Below, piece after piece: positions 15,752 to 26,164 of a stretch of 64,000 nucleotides of DNA; the first letter of the stretch is position 1; each line of letters begins with the position of its first letter. The position numbers were made by a program, and so were the translations under genes. Origin of the DNA: Pseudomarimonas salicorniae (GTDB lineage: Bacteria; Pseudomonadota; Gammaproteobacteria; Xanthomonadales; Xanthomonadaceae); assembly GCF_023156535.1 (NCBI RefSeq), contig NZ_JALNMH010000005.1, positions 96,275 to 160,274 of the forward strand. Reading direction: 5' to 3'. The notes under the pieces are model-generated. The model saw only the letters and a program-made list of their open reading frames with translations, made no database searches and had not been told where the DNA came from.

Positions 15752-17206
15752 TCAGTCGACCGGTCGGCGCGGAATGCGCAGCACAAAGCGGCAGCCCTCG
15801 CCCGGCCGGGTCTCGACATCAAGGCTGCCGCCGAGGCTCTGCTCGACCATCGAGCGGGCGATGGTCAGGCCCAGGCCGGTACCGCCCTGGGCACGTGCCG
15901 TGGTGAAGAACGGCTCGAAGGCGCGCTGCAGCACCGCCTCGCTCATCCCGCAGCCATTGTCGACCACCTCGATCAGCAGCCACTCCGGCTCGCAGCTCAG
16001 GACCACCCTCAGCTGCGCGCCCTGGGCACCGGCCTCGAAACCATGCAGGGCGGCGTTCGCCACCAGGTTGGACAGGGCGTGTGCCAGGGCCCCCGGGTAG
16101 GAGGTCAGCTCGCAGTCCGGGCCGCGCTCGAATTGCAGTGCCACGCCGCGGCTGCGCAGCATCGGCCCGAGCGTGGCCAGCACCGACTCGACATAGGCAT
16201 TGGCCTCGAAGTCGAGACGCTTCTCCGAGGTCCGGTCGGCAGCGGTGCGCTTGAAGCTCTCGACCAGCTTTGCCGCGCGCTCGACATTGCGCTGGACCAT
16301 GTCCAGGGCCTCGCCCAGTCCGTCCAGCGTGGCCTGCATGTCGCCCCGGCGCAGGGAGCCCGCGCGGAAATCGCGGTCCAGTGCCCGCAGCAGGTCACGG
16401 CCATGGCTGGCCGCGGTCACCGCCACACCGACCGGCGTATTGATCTCGTGGGCGACGCCGGCGACCAGCGAGCCCAGGGCAGCCAGCTTCTCGCGCTCGA
16501 TCAGCTGGCGCTGTGTGCTTTCCAGCCTCTCGAGAGCCTGCTCCAGGCGCGCGGTGCGCTCCTCGACACGGCGTTCGAGCGTGGCGTTGAGCTGTTCCAG
16601 CCGCTCCTCGTAATCCATGCGCTCGGCCGAGGACATGGCCCGGGCGAACAGGTCGCCGAGGTTGCCGGTGAAGATCTGCTCGCCCTCGCTCCAGGTACGC
16701 GGTCCGCCGCGGTGCTCGGCGCAGAGGATGCCGACCATGCGGCCGCTTCGATGAATCGGCGTGTCGAGCATCGCACCGATGCCCAGCGGGCACAGGTAGG
16801 GCTCGACCAGCTCGACGCAGCAGGGGTCGCGCAGGCAGTCGCGGACCGCGATGCAGCGCTGGGCCTGGATGGCGACGAAGTAGGAGGGGTAGTCCTCGTG
16901 GGTCAGCGAGAGATTGTTCGAAGCGCTGGGATCGGCATGATCGACCAGGGCCACGCAGTGCATGGAAACGGGCGGGTCGTCGACCAGCCAGACGCTGGCC
17001 CGCGGCACGCCGAGGCCGGCGACCGCGGCGTCGCAGACCATCCGGGCAGCGGCCGGTACATTGCCGTCGTCGATGCACTCGGCGCGCGACACCCCGGCAA
17101 GCAGGCCCTGCCAGCGCGATGCTTCGCCCATGGCTTCACCCATCGAGGATACGGCGCGTTCAGCGGCCGCCCTGTTCCCGGCCCCCTGGCCGGCTCCAGG
17201 CAACAC
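15752..17206 (-). CDS. GAF-domain sensor histidine kinase
   Basis: A 484-aa soluble kinase. A GAF domain (about 40-190, GVPRASVWLVDD to MVGILCAEHRGG) is followed by a coiled coil (MDYEERLEQLNATLERRVEE) and HisKA with the histidine near residue 252 in LVAGVAHEINTPVG. The HATPase domain has SNLVANAALHG, DNGCGM and GGTGLGLTI. The layout resembles cytoplasmic kinases that sense a small molecule or redox state through GAF. No response regulator is adjacent, so it is an orphan. The GTG at 17206 has a GGGAAGG site; ATGs at 17143 and 17131 are alternatives. Confidence 0.85.
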   Translation of the reverse strand: MLPGAGQGAGNRAAAERAVSSMGEAMGEASRWQGLLAGVSRAECIDDGNVPAAARMVCDAAVAGLGVPRASVWLVDDPPVSMHCVALVDHADPSASNNLSLTHEDYPSYFVAIQAQRCIAVRDCLRDPCCVELVEPYLCPLGIGAMLDTPIHRSGRMVGILCAEHRGGPRTWSEGEQIFTGNLGDLFARAMSSAERMDYEERLEQLNATLERRVEERTARLEQALERLESTQRQLIEREKLAALGSLVAGVAHEINTPVGVAVTAASHGRDLLRALDRDFRAGSLRRGDMQATLDGLGEALDMVQRNVERAAKLVESFKRTAADRTSEKRLDFEANAYVESVLATLGPMLRSRGVALQFERGPDCELTSYPGALAHALSNLVANAALHGFEAGAQGAQLRVVLSCEPEWLLIEVVDNGCGMSEAVLQRAFEPFFTTARAQGGTGLGLTIARSMVEQSLGGSLDVETRPGEGCRFVLRIPRRPVD

Positions 17207-17253
17207 CTTACGCCTTCCCGGCCGCGGCGACCATGGCCGCGGAAACGATGGGC

Positions 17254-18141
17254 TCAGACGTCGCCGTCCTCCGGCCAGCCTTCGCCGGTGCCGGCCTGGA
17301 TAACCCGGTCATCGGCCAGCACGTTGCCGGCCGGGATCGCCGGACGCTCGGCCAGTTCGCGATAGATCGGGCTGAAGTCCGGCCGCGTCGCATCGAACAG
17401 CTGCTCGAAGTCGTCGATCACGAAGTAGGTCTTCTGGAAGCTGTCGATGCGATAGCGGGTGCGCATGATGCGCTTGAGATCGAAGCCGATGCGGTTCGGG
17501 GCCGGGCTCTCCAGGCAGTGGATCGACTCGCCCTTGGAACTCATGATGCCGGCCCCGTAGATGCGCAGGCCGTCCTTTTGCCGGATCAGGCCGAACTCCA
17601 CCGTGTACCAGTACAGGCGGGTCAGGTTGACCAGCGCCTCGGGCCCGATGCCGTGCGCCTTCACCCCGCCGGCGCCATAGGCCTGCATGTAGTCGGCGAA
17701 GACCGGGTTCATCAGCAGCGGCACGTGGCCGAACAGGTCGTGGAACAGGTCCGGCTCGGAGATGTAGTCGAGCTGCTCGGGCTTTCGGATCCACCAGGTC
17801 ACCGGGAAGCGGCGGTTGGCCAGATGGTCGAAGAAGTCCAGCTCGGGCAGCAGGCCCTCGACGCCGATCAGCTGCCAGCCGGTCTTTCGCGCGAGATGGG
17901 TGTTCAGCTCGTCGAAGCGCGGAATCTGCTCGTCCGACATGCCCATCGCGTCCTGGGCGGTGAGGAACTCGGTGCAGGCGCGGTGCGGCAGGATCTCGCG
18001 CTGGCGGCGGAACAGCTGGCCCCAGACATCGTGATCGGTGGCGCTGTACTCGTCCCAGGGCTGCTCGACGATCCGCGTGGTGTAGACCGGGACGTAGCCC
18101 TTGTCGGTCATCTGGTGTTCGACGCGTTGTGCCACGGCCAT
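17254..18141 (-). CDS. phhA: Phenylalanine 4-monooxygenase
   Basis: A 295-aa bacterial phenylalanine hydroxylase that turns phenylalanine into tyrosine with tetrahydropterin and oxygen at a non-haem iron. The two iron histidines near residues 131 and 136 lie in DLFHDLFGHVPLL and the glutamate ligand follows in YWYTVEFGLI. The ATG at 18141 has a CAGGAG site; the frame extends upstream but is not needed. It is divergent from an Lrp/AsnC regulator at 18303, a common arrangement for amino-acid-responsive control. Confidence 0.95.
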   Translation of the reverse strand: MAVAQRVEHQMTDKGYVPVYTTRIVEQPWDEYSATDHDVWGQLFRRQREILPHRACTEFLTAQDAMGMSDEQIPRFDELNTHLARKTGWQLIGVEGLLPELDFFDHLANRRFPVTWWIRKPEQLDYISEPDLFHDLFGHVPLLMNPVFADYMQAYGAGGVKAHGIGPEALVNLTRLYWYTVEFGLIRQKDGLRIYGAGIMSSKGESIHCLESPAPNRIGFDLKRIMRTRYRIDSFQKTYFVIDDFEQLFDATRPDFSPIYRELAERPAIPAGNVLADDRVIQAGTGEGWPEDGDV

Positions 18142-18302
18142 GGGAATCTCCTGCTGCGAGCGTTTCTGCACACAGTCTAGCGATGATCGGGCGCAATTTC
18201 GGCGCATATGGCGCGCGAAGTCGGTCCATCAATGCAATAATGATGCGCCGATTTGAGCTACGGCGCCCCATTCGTGCACGCCCGCCTGAACCGGAGCCCT
18301 CG

Positions 18303-18770
18303 ATGTCCCTCGATGCCCACGACATCACCCTGCTGGCCACCCTGCAGCGCGAAGGACGCATCGCAAACACCGAACTGGCCGAGCGCATCGGCCTGTCGCC
18401 CTCGGCCTGCCTGCGCCGGGTGCAGCGGCTGGAGGCCGACGGCTACATCGCCGGCTACCGCGCGGTGCTCGACCCCAACCGGCTCGGATACGGGCTGCAG
18501 GCCTTTGTCCGCCTGCAGCTGGCCCGGCATGACTCGGACAGCGTCGAGCGCTTCGTGCAGCGGGTCGGAGACTGGGACGAGGTCGTTGCCTGCCACGCGC
18601 TGACCGGCGACATGGACTACCTGCTGCACGTGATGGTGCAGGATCTCGACCATTTCTCGCGCTTCCTGCTCGACAAGGTGCTGCGCCCCGGGGACGTCGC
18701 CGACGTCAACTCCAGCTTCGTGCTCCGCGCGGTGAAGGCCGGTGGCGCGGTACCGCTGCCGCAGCGCTGA
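18303..18770 (+). CDS. Lrp/AsnC-family transcriptional regulator
   Basis: A 155-aa protein with an N-terminal helix-turn-helix ([20 protein letters not shown], then [17 protein letters not shown]) and a RAM domain carrying the ligand-site core ([17 protein letters not shown]). Lrp-type proteins form octamers that respond to amino acids. With phhA divergent at 160 bp, phenylalanine or tyrosine is the likely effector (inference). The gap between the two starts is comparatively AT-rich around 18220-18255 and is where the operator should lie. Confidence 0.92.
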   Translation: MSLDAHDITLLATLQREGRIANTELAERIGLSPSACLRRVQRLEADGYIAGYRAVLDPNRLGYGLQAFVRLQLARHDSDSVERFVQRVGDWDEVVACHALTGDMDYLLHVMVQDLDHFSRFLLDKVLRPGDVADVNSSFVLRAVKAGGAVPLPQR

Positions 18771-18895
18771 CGCGGCGCGAGGAGCCCGCCGCCGCCCGGC
18801 CGGCTTCAAACCCGGCGGCCAAACCGCGACAATGGGGTGTTTCGCTTCTTCATTCCGCCTTCGGCTCCGCCGCGGGCTCCAACCGGGAGGATTCC

Positions 18896-20194
<1,299 letters not shown>

Positions 20195-20219
20195 GCCCGA
20201 TCACCCGAACGATGTGTTG

Positions 20220-20250
20220 CGAGGCCGCCGCAGGGCGGCCTCGCTGTTTT
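20220..20250 (+). terminator. Rho-independent terminator after icd
   Basis: A 10-bp perfect stem CGAGGCCGCC / GGCGGCCTCG closes around GCAG and is followed by CTGTTTT, 25 bp after the icd stop. Confidence 0.9.
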
Positions 20251-20266
20251 AGGGGAACGCGAACTG

Positions 20267-20642
20267 CGGGCGCGAAGTTCGCATTCGCCCCGGCCCCGCT
20301 GTAGGAGCCAGCTTGCTGGCGATAGGCACCCCGGACGGAACGATCGCCAGCAAGCTGGCTCCTACACGCAACGTCGCTGCCAGGTCCGGTTTGCGCTGCA
20401 AAGCAGACCTTGCCGCAGTCAAACTGTGGGAGTGCCCTTGGGCGCGACCGCAGCGCTACGCATTCACCGAGGACCGCGGCCAGAGCGGATCTCGGCGGTC
20501 GCGCCCAAGGGCGCTCCCACAGTCGGGCCTCCTTGGGCGTCGGCGAAGCCCCATAGGGTGCGTCTTGGACGCACCGACACGGGCGTTCGGACGGTACGCC
20601 CGGTGCGGCCAGCCGCACCCTATGAATGCCTGCTTCGCGCCC
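20267..20642 (+). repeat. Composite palindromic element, copy 2
   Basis: It starts CGGGCGCGAAG and ends CTTCGCGCCC with a T in the final position instead of G. Modules A, B and C follow in the same order as in copy 1. It directly follows the icd terminator and ends just before the DMT transporter stop at 20652. Confidence 0.85.
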
Positions 20643-20651
20643 TTTCTTTCC

Positions 20652-21527
20652 CTACGGATGCTCCGCCTCCGCATGCACCTTCTCGCGGCGGATGAGGTAG
20701 AGGCCGGCGACAACGATGATGGCGGTGCCAAGCCAGGTCACGCGGTCGGGCAGCACGCCCCAGAGCACGACATCGAGACCGGTGCCCCAGGCCAGGGCGG
20801 TGTATTCGAAGGGCGCGATGGCGCTGGCCTCGCCGTGGCGGAAGGCTTCGGTCAGGCAGTACTGACCGAGCGCACCGGCCAGACCCACGCCGGCGACCAG
20901 CCAGCCATGCTGTCCGCCAATGGGCTGCCACTCGGGCCAGGCCAGGGCGCCGGCGCCGACGCTGACCGAGGTCAGCATCCAGAACACCATGCTCTGGCTG
21001 CTGTCGGTGCGCGCAAGCATCCGCACCAGGACCGCCGACAGCGCGTAGCAGAAGGCACCGAGCAGGCAGGCCAGTCCAGCCAGCGTGGCCACCCCCTCGC
21101 CGGTGGGGCGGAGGATGACCAGGGTGCCGAGCAGGCCGACCACGATGGCCGCCCAGCGCCGCGGCCCGACCTTCTCGCCAAGGATCGGCACGGCCAGCGC
21201 GGTGACCAGCAGCGGCGCGACGAAGAAGATCGCGTAGGCCGTGGTCAGCGGCATGTGCTGCAGGGCGTAGACGAAGGGCACCATCATGCAGACCGCGAGC
21301 ACGCCGCGCAGGGCATGGATCGGCCAGCGGATGCGCAGCACGGTGCCGAGCCCGGTGGTGGCCATGATCCAGACCAGGGCGAAGGGCAGCGAGGCCAGGC
21401 CGCGCAGGGCAGCGACCTGGAAGCTGCCGTAGTGCTCGGCCAGCAGCTTGAGGCCGGCGTCCATCAGCGACAGCAAACCGATGGCCAGCACCAGCAGCAC
21501 GATGCCGCGCAGGTTCGAGGCTTGCAT
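20652..21527 (-). CDS. DMT/EamA-family transporter
   Basis: A 291-aa membrane protein with about ten helices in two EamA halves (first half ending ALAVPILGEKVGPRRW; second half with FRHGEASAIAPFEYTALAWG). EamA members export or import amino acids, nucleobases or sugars; the substrate cannot be inferred. The ATG at 21527 lies 5 bp after the stop of the upstream membrane protein, so both are likely one operon. A second, unrelated EamA transporter is at 53183. Confidence 0.85.
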   Translation of the reverse strand: MQASNLRGIVLLVLAIGLLSLMDAGLKLLAEHYGSFQVAALRGLASLPFALVWIMATTGLGTVLRIRWPIHALRGVLAVCMMVPFVYALQHMPLTTAYAIFFVAPLLVTALAVPILGEKVGPRRWAAIVVGLLGTLVILRPTGEGVATLAGLACLLGAFCYALSAVLVRMLARTDSSQSMVFWMLTSVSVGAGALAWPEWQPIGGQHGWLVAGVGLAGALGQYCLTEAFRHGEASAIAPFEYTALAWGTGLDVVLWGVLPDRVTWLGTAIIVVAGLYLIRREKVHAEAEHP

Positions 21528-21532
21528 GCCGA

Positions 21533-22636
21533 TCAGGCGGTGATGTGGAAGTAGAGCGCCATGCCCGCGGACAGCAGCCCGGCCCAGAGCATCGCGATCA
21601 GCTGCAGCAGCAGGAAGACCCAGAGCATCCGCCAGGACAGCCTGCGCGCCACCCGGGCGTCGGGCGCGTCGTAGAGAACCGGTGCGATCAGGCTGCCGCA
21701 GCGGAAGTAGACCACCGCCAGGGCAAGGGTCATGGCAAAGGTCGCCCACTGCGCCCAGTAGGTCACCTGGGCCAGCTGCCAGGAGATGCCGATCTGCGTC
21801 ACCACCAGCAGCCCGACCAGAACAAACATCCACGGCGTCAGCCGGGCATTGAGCAGGTAGAGCATGACCGGCCGGGCCTGGTCGACGCGCTCGCCCGGCG
21901 GCTTCAGTCGACGCGCCCACCAGGCAAAAGCCATCGCGGTCAGCGGCAGCAGCAGTCCGGTGAACACCATGCCGAGCAGGTTGGCAGCGCCGGTCTCGAC
22001 CATCCGGCGCATGAAGCGCAGCCGGTTCTCGGTGCCGCGCAGGCGGTTCTCGAGGCTCTCGGCCAGCCTCAGCCTGACCGCGGCAGTCTGGCCTTCGGAG
22101 ACCTCTCTCAGACCGGCCTCGATGGCCGCGATGCTGGCCCGGCGCTCCTCGGCATCGATCTGCGCGCTGTCCAGGGATATGAAGGGCATGATGTGCAGGC
22201 CCACCATCCGCTTGCGCGCCGCGGACAGGGCCTCACGCTCTTCCGGGCTCATCGGGATCGCCTCCCCCGGCAGGCAGCCAGCCTCCCGGTAGAGGGCTTC
22301 GTCCGGTGCGATGCGCTGGCGCAGCTCGGCCGCGGCATCGGCGCTGAGGTCGAACACCTGGTTGGGCTGCTCGAGCAGGAAGCCGTTGACCGAGGCCAGC
22401 GCTGCCAGCACGCCGAAGGGCATCACGATCCACAGGAAGTGGGCGAAACCGCGGGCACTGAAGCCGAGCGCGCGCTCGCCTTCCAGGGCCAGCCGCGGTT
22501 CGGCCAGCAGGCGGCGCCGCGCGGCGAGGAAGCCGCGCAGGTCATACCAGGCCGCGGACAGTCGCGACTCGGAGTAGCGGTAGGGGGGCGGCGTTTCGGC
22601 GTCCACGCGGAGGGCGGCGTCTGAAGATCGCGGCAT
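21533..22636 (-). CDS. Uncharacterised multi-pass membrane protein
   Basis: A 367-aa protein that I do not recognise. A cytoplasmic N-terminus (about 60 residues) precedes a hydrophobic segment (FLWIVMPFGVLAALASVNG). A large polar, charged helical region of about 120 residues then follows, with many Glu/Arg pairs, and after it about four more membrane helices. The layout suggests a periplasmic coiled domain held by membrane helices. The start ATG at 22634-22636 overlaps the ATG of the divergent gene. It may assist the adjacent EamA transporter. Confidence 0.6.
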   Translation of the reverse strand: MPRSSDAALRVDAETPPPYRYSESRLSAAWYDLRGFLAARRRLLAEPRLALEGERALGFSARGFAHFLWIVMPFGVLAALASVNGFLLEQPNQVFDLSADAAAELRQRIAPDEALYREAGCLPGEAIPMSPEEREALSAARKRMVGLHIMPFISLDSAQIDAEERRASIAAIEAGLREVSEGQTAAVRLRLAESLENRLRGTENRLRFMRRMVETGAANLLGMVFTGLLLPLTAMAFAWWARRLKPPGERVDQARPVMLYLLNARLTPWMFVLVGLLVVTQIGISWQLAQVTYWAQWATFAMTLALAVVYFRCGSLIAPVLYDAPDARVARRLSWRMLWVFLLLQLIAMLWAGLLSAGMALYFHITA

Positions 22637-24983
22637 GTTCCGCCCCGCCCGTCGCAGGGTCAAGGCGGCATGTCGCGACCCCGGCTTCCTGCACTTGCCT
22701 TTGCCGGGCCCAGCGGCCAAGGTGCCCGCCGCTTTCGCCTCTCCCGGGATTTTCGTGCGCCTTGCCTGTTTCGCTTTCCTCCTTGCCTGCCTGCCGGTGC
22801 AGGCGGAAATCCGCATCGATGGCGTGCTCGACGAAGCGGAGTGGAATTCGGCCCAGCGCTTTACCGATTTCGTCGCCGTGCAGCCGCTCAGCGGCCAACC
22901 GGCACCTGAGGACCGCCGCGCCGAGGCCCTGCTGCTGTCGACGCCGGAAGGGCTGGTGGTGGCGATTCGCGCCTGGCACCCGCCGGGCGTGCCGCAGACC
23001 CGCACCCGCATTCCGCGCGATGGCAACACCCCGGTCGACCGTTTCAACCTGATGATCGACTTTGACGCCGATGGCCGGCAGGGCTACGACTTCACGATCA
23101 CCGCCGCCGGTGACGTGATGGACGAGGTGATCCGCAACGAAAACCAGTTCAACAAGGACTGGGACGGCGCCTGGGAGCACGCCGTGGCCGACTTCGAGGG
23201 TGGCACCGTGGCGGAGTGGCGGATCCCCTGGAGCATCGCCCCGATGCGCGGCTCGTCCGCCCCGCGGCGGACCATCGCGGTCCACTTCGACCGGGTTATC
23301 GTCGCCAGCAACCAGCGCTTCGCCTTCCCTGGCGCAAGCTTCATGCGGCCGCGCTTCCTCTCCGACTTCCACAAGGTCGAGATCGACCAGTACCGCCAGC
23401 GCGAACTGGCCATCACCCCCTACGGCGTGCTCCGCCACAACCGGATAAGCGGCGAAAGCGACACCGAGCAGGGCTTCGACCTGTTCTGGAAGCCGAGCGG
23501 CGACCACCAGTTCGCACTCACCGTGAACCCCGACTTCGGCCAGGTCGAGAGCGACCAGCTGGTGGTGAACTTCAGCGCCGTGGAAACCTTCTTCACCGAC
23601 CGCCGGCCGTTCTTCACCGAGAACCAGGGCTACTTCGACCTGGGCCATCCGCTGGGCACGCTGTTCTACACCCGGCGCGTCGGCGGTCCGCTGGACGACC
23701 GCAGCGGCGCTGCCTCGATCAACGCCGCGGTCAAGGCCAACGGCAGCTTCGGCCAGTTCGGCTACGGCCTGTTCATCGCTGACGAGGACGGCCAGGCCGG
23801 GCGTGAGGCGCACCTGCTGCGCAGCACCTGGGATGCCGACTCGCTGCGTCTGGGCCTGACCCGCAGCGAGGTCGAGCGGCCGTTCCTTGCACGCACCGCC
23901 GCGGTAACCTCGGTCGACGCGGTCTGGCAGCCCGATCCGACCTGGCGGATCCGGCCACTGCTCAGCGAGAGCCGCAGCGAGACCGCGGGCATCGAACGCC
24001 GCGGCCGCGGCGCCGGCTTGGTCGCCGACTGGGATCCCGAAGGGCCCTGGCGCCAGGAGTACTTCGCCCTCTACGCCGACGACGAACTTGAGCTCAACGA
24101 TCTCGGATTCCAGCCACGCAACGATTACCGCTACTTCGAGTGGGAGACCGGCTATCGCCAGGACAGCCTGCCCGAAGACTCGGCCTGGCGCTCGCACGCC
24201 TGGGAGGGCGAGATCGCCCACCGCGAGAATCTCGCCGGCGAGCGGCTGCAGCAGAGCTTTGCGCTCTCGCGCAGGTCCTCGGGCCGCACCGGCGTCGAGC
24301 GCAACTGGTACCTCAGCTTCCGGCGCTCCTCGGTCGACGACCTGCTCACCCGCGGCCATGGCAGCGTGCCGCAGCGGGCCGGCTGGCAGTTCTTCATGGA
24401 AAGCCAGTACCCGCGCCGCGGCGAAGGCCGCTTCGCCTGGTCCTGGGAATTCGAGATGTTCCCCGGCGTGGCCGACGGCCACGGCTGGTATGGCGGCGTG
24501 CAGCCGCGCTGGCACCTCGGCGACCGTTTCGATGTCGACCTCGGGCTGTACGCCGTGCACCGGCCGGACTGGCTGATCTGGCAGCAGGACGACCAGCTGG
24601 CCAGCTTCCGAGCCAACCAGGTCGAGCTGTACTCGAACCTCAACTGGTTCCCGACCGAGCGCCAGGAGCTCCGCATCAAGCTGCAGGCCATCGCCATCGA
24701 TGCCGAGCTGCGCCAGGCGCGGCAGCTGGTACGTGGCCGGCTGGTCGACAACGATGCCGCGGTCGAGGACTTCACCCTGCGCAACTTCGGCGTGCAGGTG
24801 CGCTGGCGCTACAAGCTCGGCACCCTGAGCGACATCTATGCCGTCTACGGCCGCGGCGGCTTCGCCCTGGACGAGCTGGAGGCCGGGCAGAACCGCGGCC
24901 TGTCCGGCGTGTTCGGCGACACCTTCTCGCTGCGCGACGAGGACCAGCTGCTGCTGAAGATCGCGTATCGTTTCTCGCTGTGA
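22635..24983 (+). CDS. DUF5916 outer-membrane protein with N-terminal CBM9-like domain
   Basis: A protein of up to 782 aa. The mature start EIRIDGVLDEAEWNSAQRFT and RIPRDGNTPVDRFNLMID form the N-terminal CBM9-like domain. It is followed by the DUF5916 signature (VNPDFGQVESDQLVVNFSAV and PFFTENQGYF) and a long aromatic-rich C-terminal region expected to fold as a beta-barrel. Function is unknown; family members have been linked to carbohydrate or peptide uptake. Signal peptides end AFLLACLPVQA. The ATG at 22635 gives a long leader; GTGs at 22722 and 22755 give a more normal signal peptide and may be the true starts. Confidence 0.8.
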   Translation: MFRPARRRVKAACRDPGFLHLPLPGPAAKVPAAFASPGIFVRLACFAFLLACLPVQAEIRIDGVLDEAEWNSAQRFTDFVAVQPLSGQPAPEDRRAEALLLSTPEGLVVAIRAWHPPGVPQTRTRIPRDGNTPVDRFNLMIDFDADGRQGYDFTITAAGDVMDEVIRNENQFNKDWDGAWEHAVADFEGGTVAEWRIPWSIAPMRGSSAPRRTIAVHFDRVIVASNQRFAFPGASFMRPRFLSDFHKVEIDQYRQRELAITPYGVLRHNRISGESDTEQGFDLFWKPSGDHQFALTVNPDFGQVESDQLVVNFSAVETFFTDRRPFFTENQGYFDLGHPLGTLFYTRRVGGPLDDRSGAASINAAVKANGSFGQFGYGLFIADEDGQAGREAHLLRSTWDADSLRLGLTRSEVERPFLARTAAVTSVDAVWQPDPTWRIRPLLSESRSETAGIERRGRGAGLVADWDPEGPWRQEYFALYADDELELNDLGFQPRNDYRYFEWETGYRQDSLPEDSAWRSHAWEGEIAHRENLAGERLQQSFALSRRSSGRTGVERNWYLSFRRSSVDDLLTRGHGSVPQRAGWQFFMESQYPRRGEGRFAWSWEFEMFPGVADGHGWYGGVQPRWHLGDRFDVDLGLYAVHRPDWLIWQQDDQLASFRANQVELYSNLNWFPTERQELRIKLQAIAIDAELRQARQLVRGRLVDNDAAVEDFTLRNFGVQVRWRYKLGTLSDIYAVYGRGGFALDELEAGQNRGLSGVFGDTFSLRDEDQLLLKIAYRFSL

Positions 24984-25000
24984 TTTGCCCGGACACGCAC

Positions 25001-25708
25001 ATGCTCCAGATGGTGGGCTTCGACGCCGACGACACGCTGTGGCGCAGCCAGGAATACTTTGATGCGGCCCAGGCCGAGTTCGAGTCGATCCTCGCCGCCT
25101 ACCTCGACATCCACGACCGCCGCGTCCACGAGGAGCTGCTCGCCACCGAGCGTCGCAACATCCGCCTGTATGGCTATGGCGCCAAGGGCATGACCCTGTC
25201 GATGCTGGAAACCGCCATCGCGCTCACCGCCGAGCGGATCTCGGCCGCCGACCTGCACCGCGTGCTGGCCATCGGCCGCAGCGTGCTGGAACACCCGGTC
25301 GAGCTGCTGCCCGGCGTACGCGAGGCGGTCGAGGAAGTCGGCGCCGAGTTCGAGGTGGTGCTGATCACCAAGGGCGACCTGTTCCACCAGGAGCGCAAGG
25401 TCGCCGAGTCCGGCCTTGGCAGCCTGTTCCGGCGCATCGAGATCGTCTCGGAGAAGGACGAGGCCAGCTACGCCCGCCTGCTCCGCGAGTTCGACCTGCC
25501 TGCCGAGCGCTTTGCCATGGTCGGCAATTCCCTGCGTTCGGACATCGAGCCGGTGCTGAACCTCGGCGGCGCCGGCGTCCACGTCCCCTACTCGACCACC
25601 TGGGCGCTGGAGACCGAACACGCCGTCGACGAGAAGCACCCCCGCCTGCGCATCGTCCAGCACGCCACCGAGATCGCCGCCACCCTGCGCGAGCTCGCCG
25701 CAGCATAG
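25001..25708 (+). CDS. HAD-family hydrolase
   Basis: A 235-aa HAD protein. Motif I is VGFDADDTLW (nucleophile Asp and acid/base Asp), motif II is VVLITKGD, and motif III/IV follows in FAMVGNSLRSDIEPVLN. It is probably a phosphatase on a small phosphorylated metabolite. The ATG at 25001 lies 17 bp after the DUF5916 stop. The next 63 bp contain no gene and lead into a palindromic element. Confidence 0.88.
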   Translation: MLQMVGFDADDTLWRSQEYFDAAQAEFESILAAYLDIHDRRVHEELLATERRNIRLYGYGAKGMTLSMLETAIALTAERISAADLHRVLAIGRSVLEHPVELLPGVREAVEEVGAEFEVVLITKGDLFHQERKVAESGLGSLFRRIEIVSEKDEASYARLLREFDLPAERFAMVGNSLRSDIEPVLNLGGAGVHVPYSTTWALETEHAVDEKHPRLRIVQHATEIAATLRELAAA

Positions 25709-25770
25709 GTTGCGGCTCGCCGCACCGCGTACCGCCCGAACGGCGTGGTCGGTGCAACAAGGCGAGCCTT

Positions 25771-26060
25771 GGGCGCAAATGAAGACCTTCCGCAGAACCC
25801 GAATGTAGGAGCCAGCTTGCTGGCGATAGGTGCGCCGGGCGGGACGATCGCCAGCAAGCTGGCTCCTACAGGGGGAGCGGGGCGAATGCGTGCTCTGCGC
25901 CCAAGGCAAGCCTTGCCGCAGTCAAATTGTGGGAGCGTCCTTGGGCGCGACCGCAGCGCAACGGATTCACCACAGACCGCGGCCAGGGCGGTTCTCCGCG
26001 GTCTCGCCCAAGGGCACTCCCACAGGCGGGCATCTCAACGCCCAACGAAGCCCCGTAGAG
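25771..26060 (+). repeat. Composite palindromic element, truncated copy 3
   Basis: Begins GGGCGCAAATGAAGACC and carries module A (25805-25870) and module B (25929-26024, GTGGGAGC to ACTCCCAC). Module C is lost; a short unrelated inverted repeat (GTCGAGC around 26060, GCTCGAC) stands in its place. The element sits between two convergent genes. Confidence 0.8.
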
Positions 26061-26164
26061 TCGAGCACGCTCGACTGACGCAACTGACAATGTCGCCATT
26101 CCGCGACGCCTGAGCGAACAAGCTCATCTCTACGATTCGCGCCATCGCCGCGGGGGATGCGGAC

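Noticed and set aside
15656-17365. Plus-strand 569-aa frame over the GAF kinase
   Set aside because: Antisense of the kinase; starts inside REP repeats and has no domain.
22542-24560. Minus-strand 672-aa frame opposite the DUF5916 gene
   Set aside because: Antisense frame in high-GC DNA without any family signature, whereas the plus strand shows a complete DUF5916 protein with a signal peptide.
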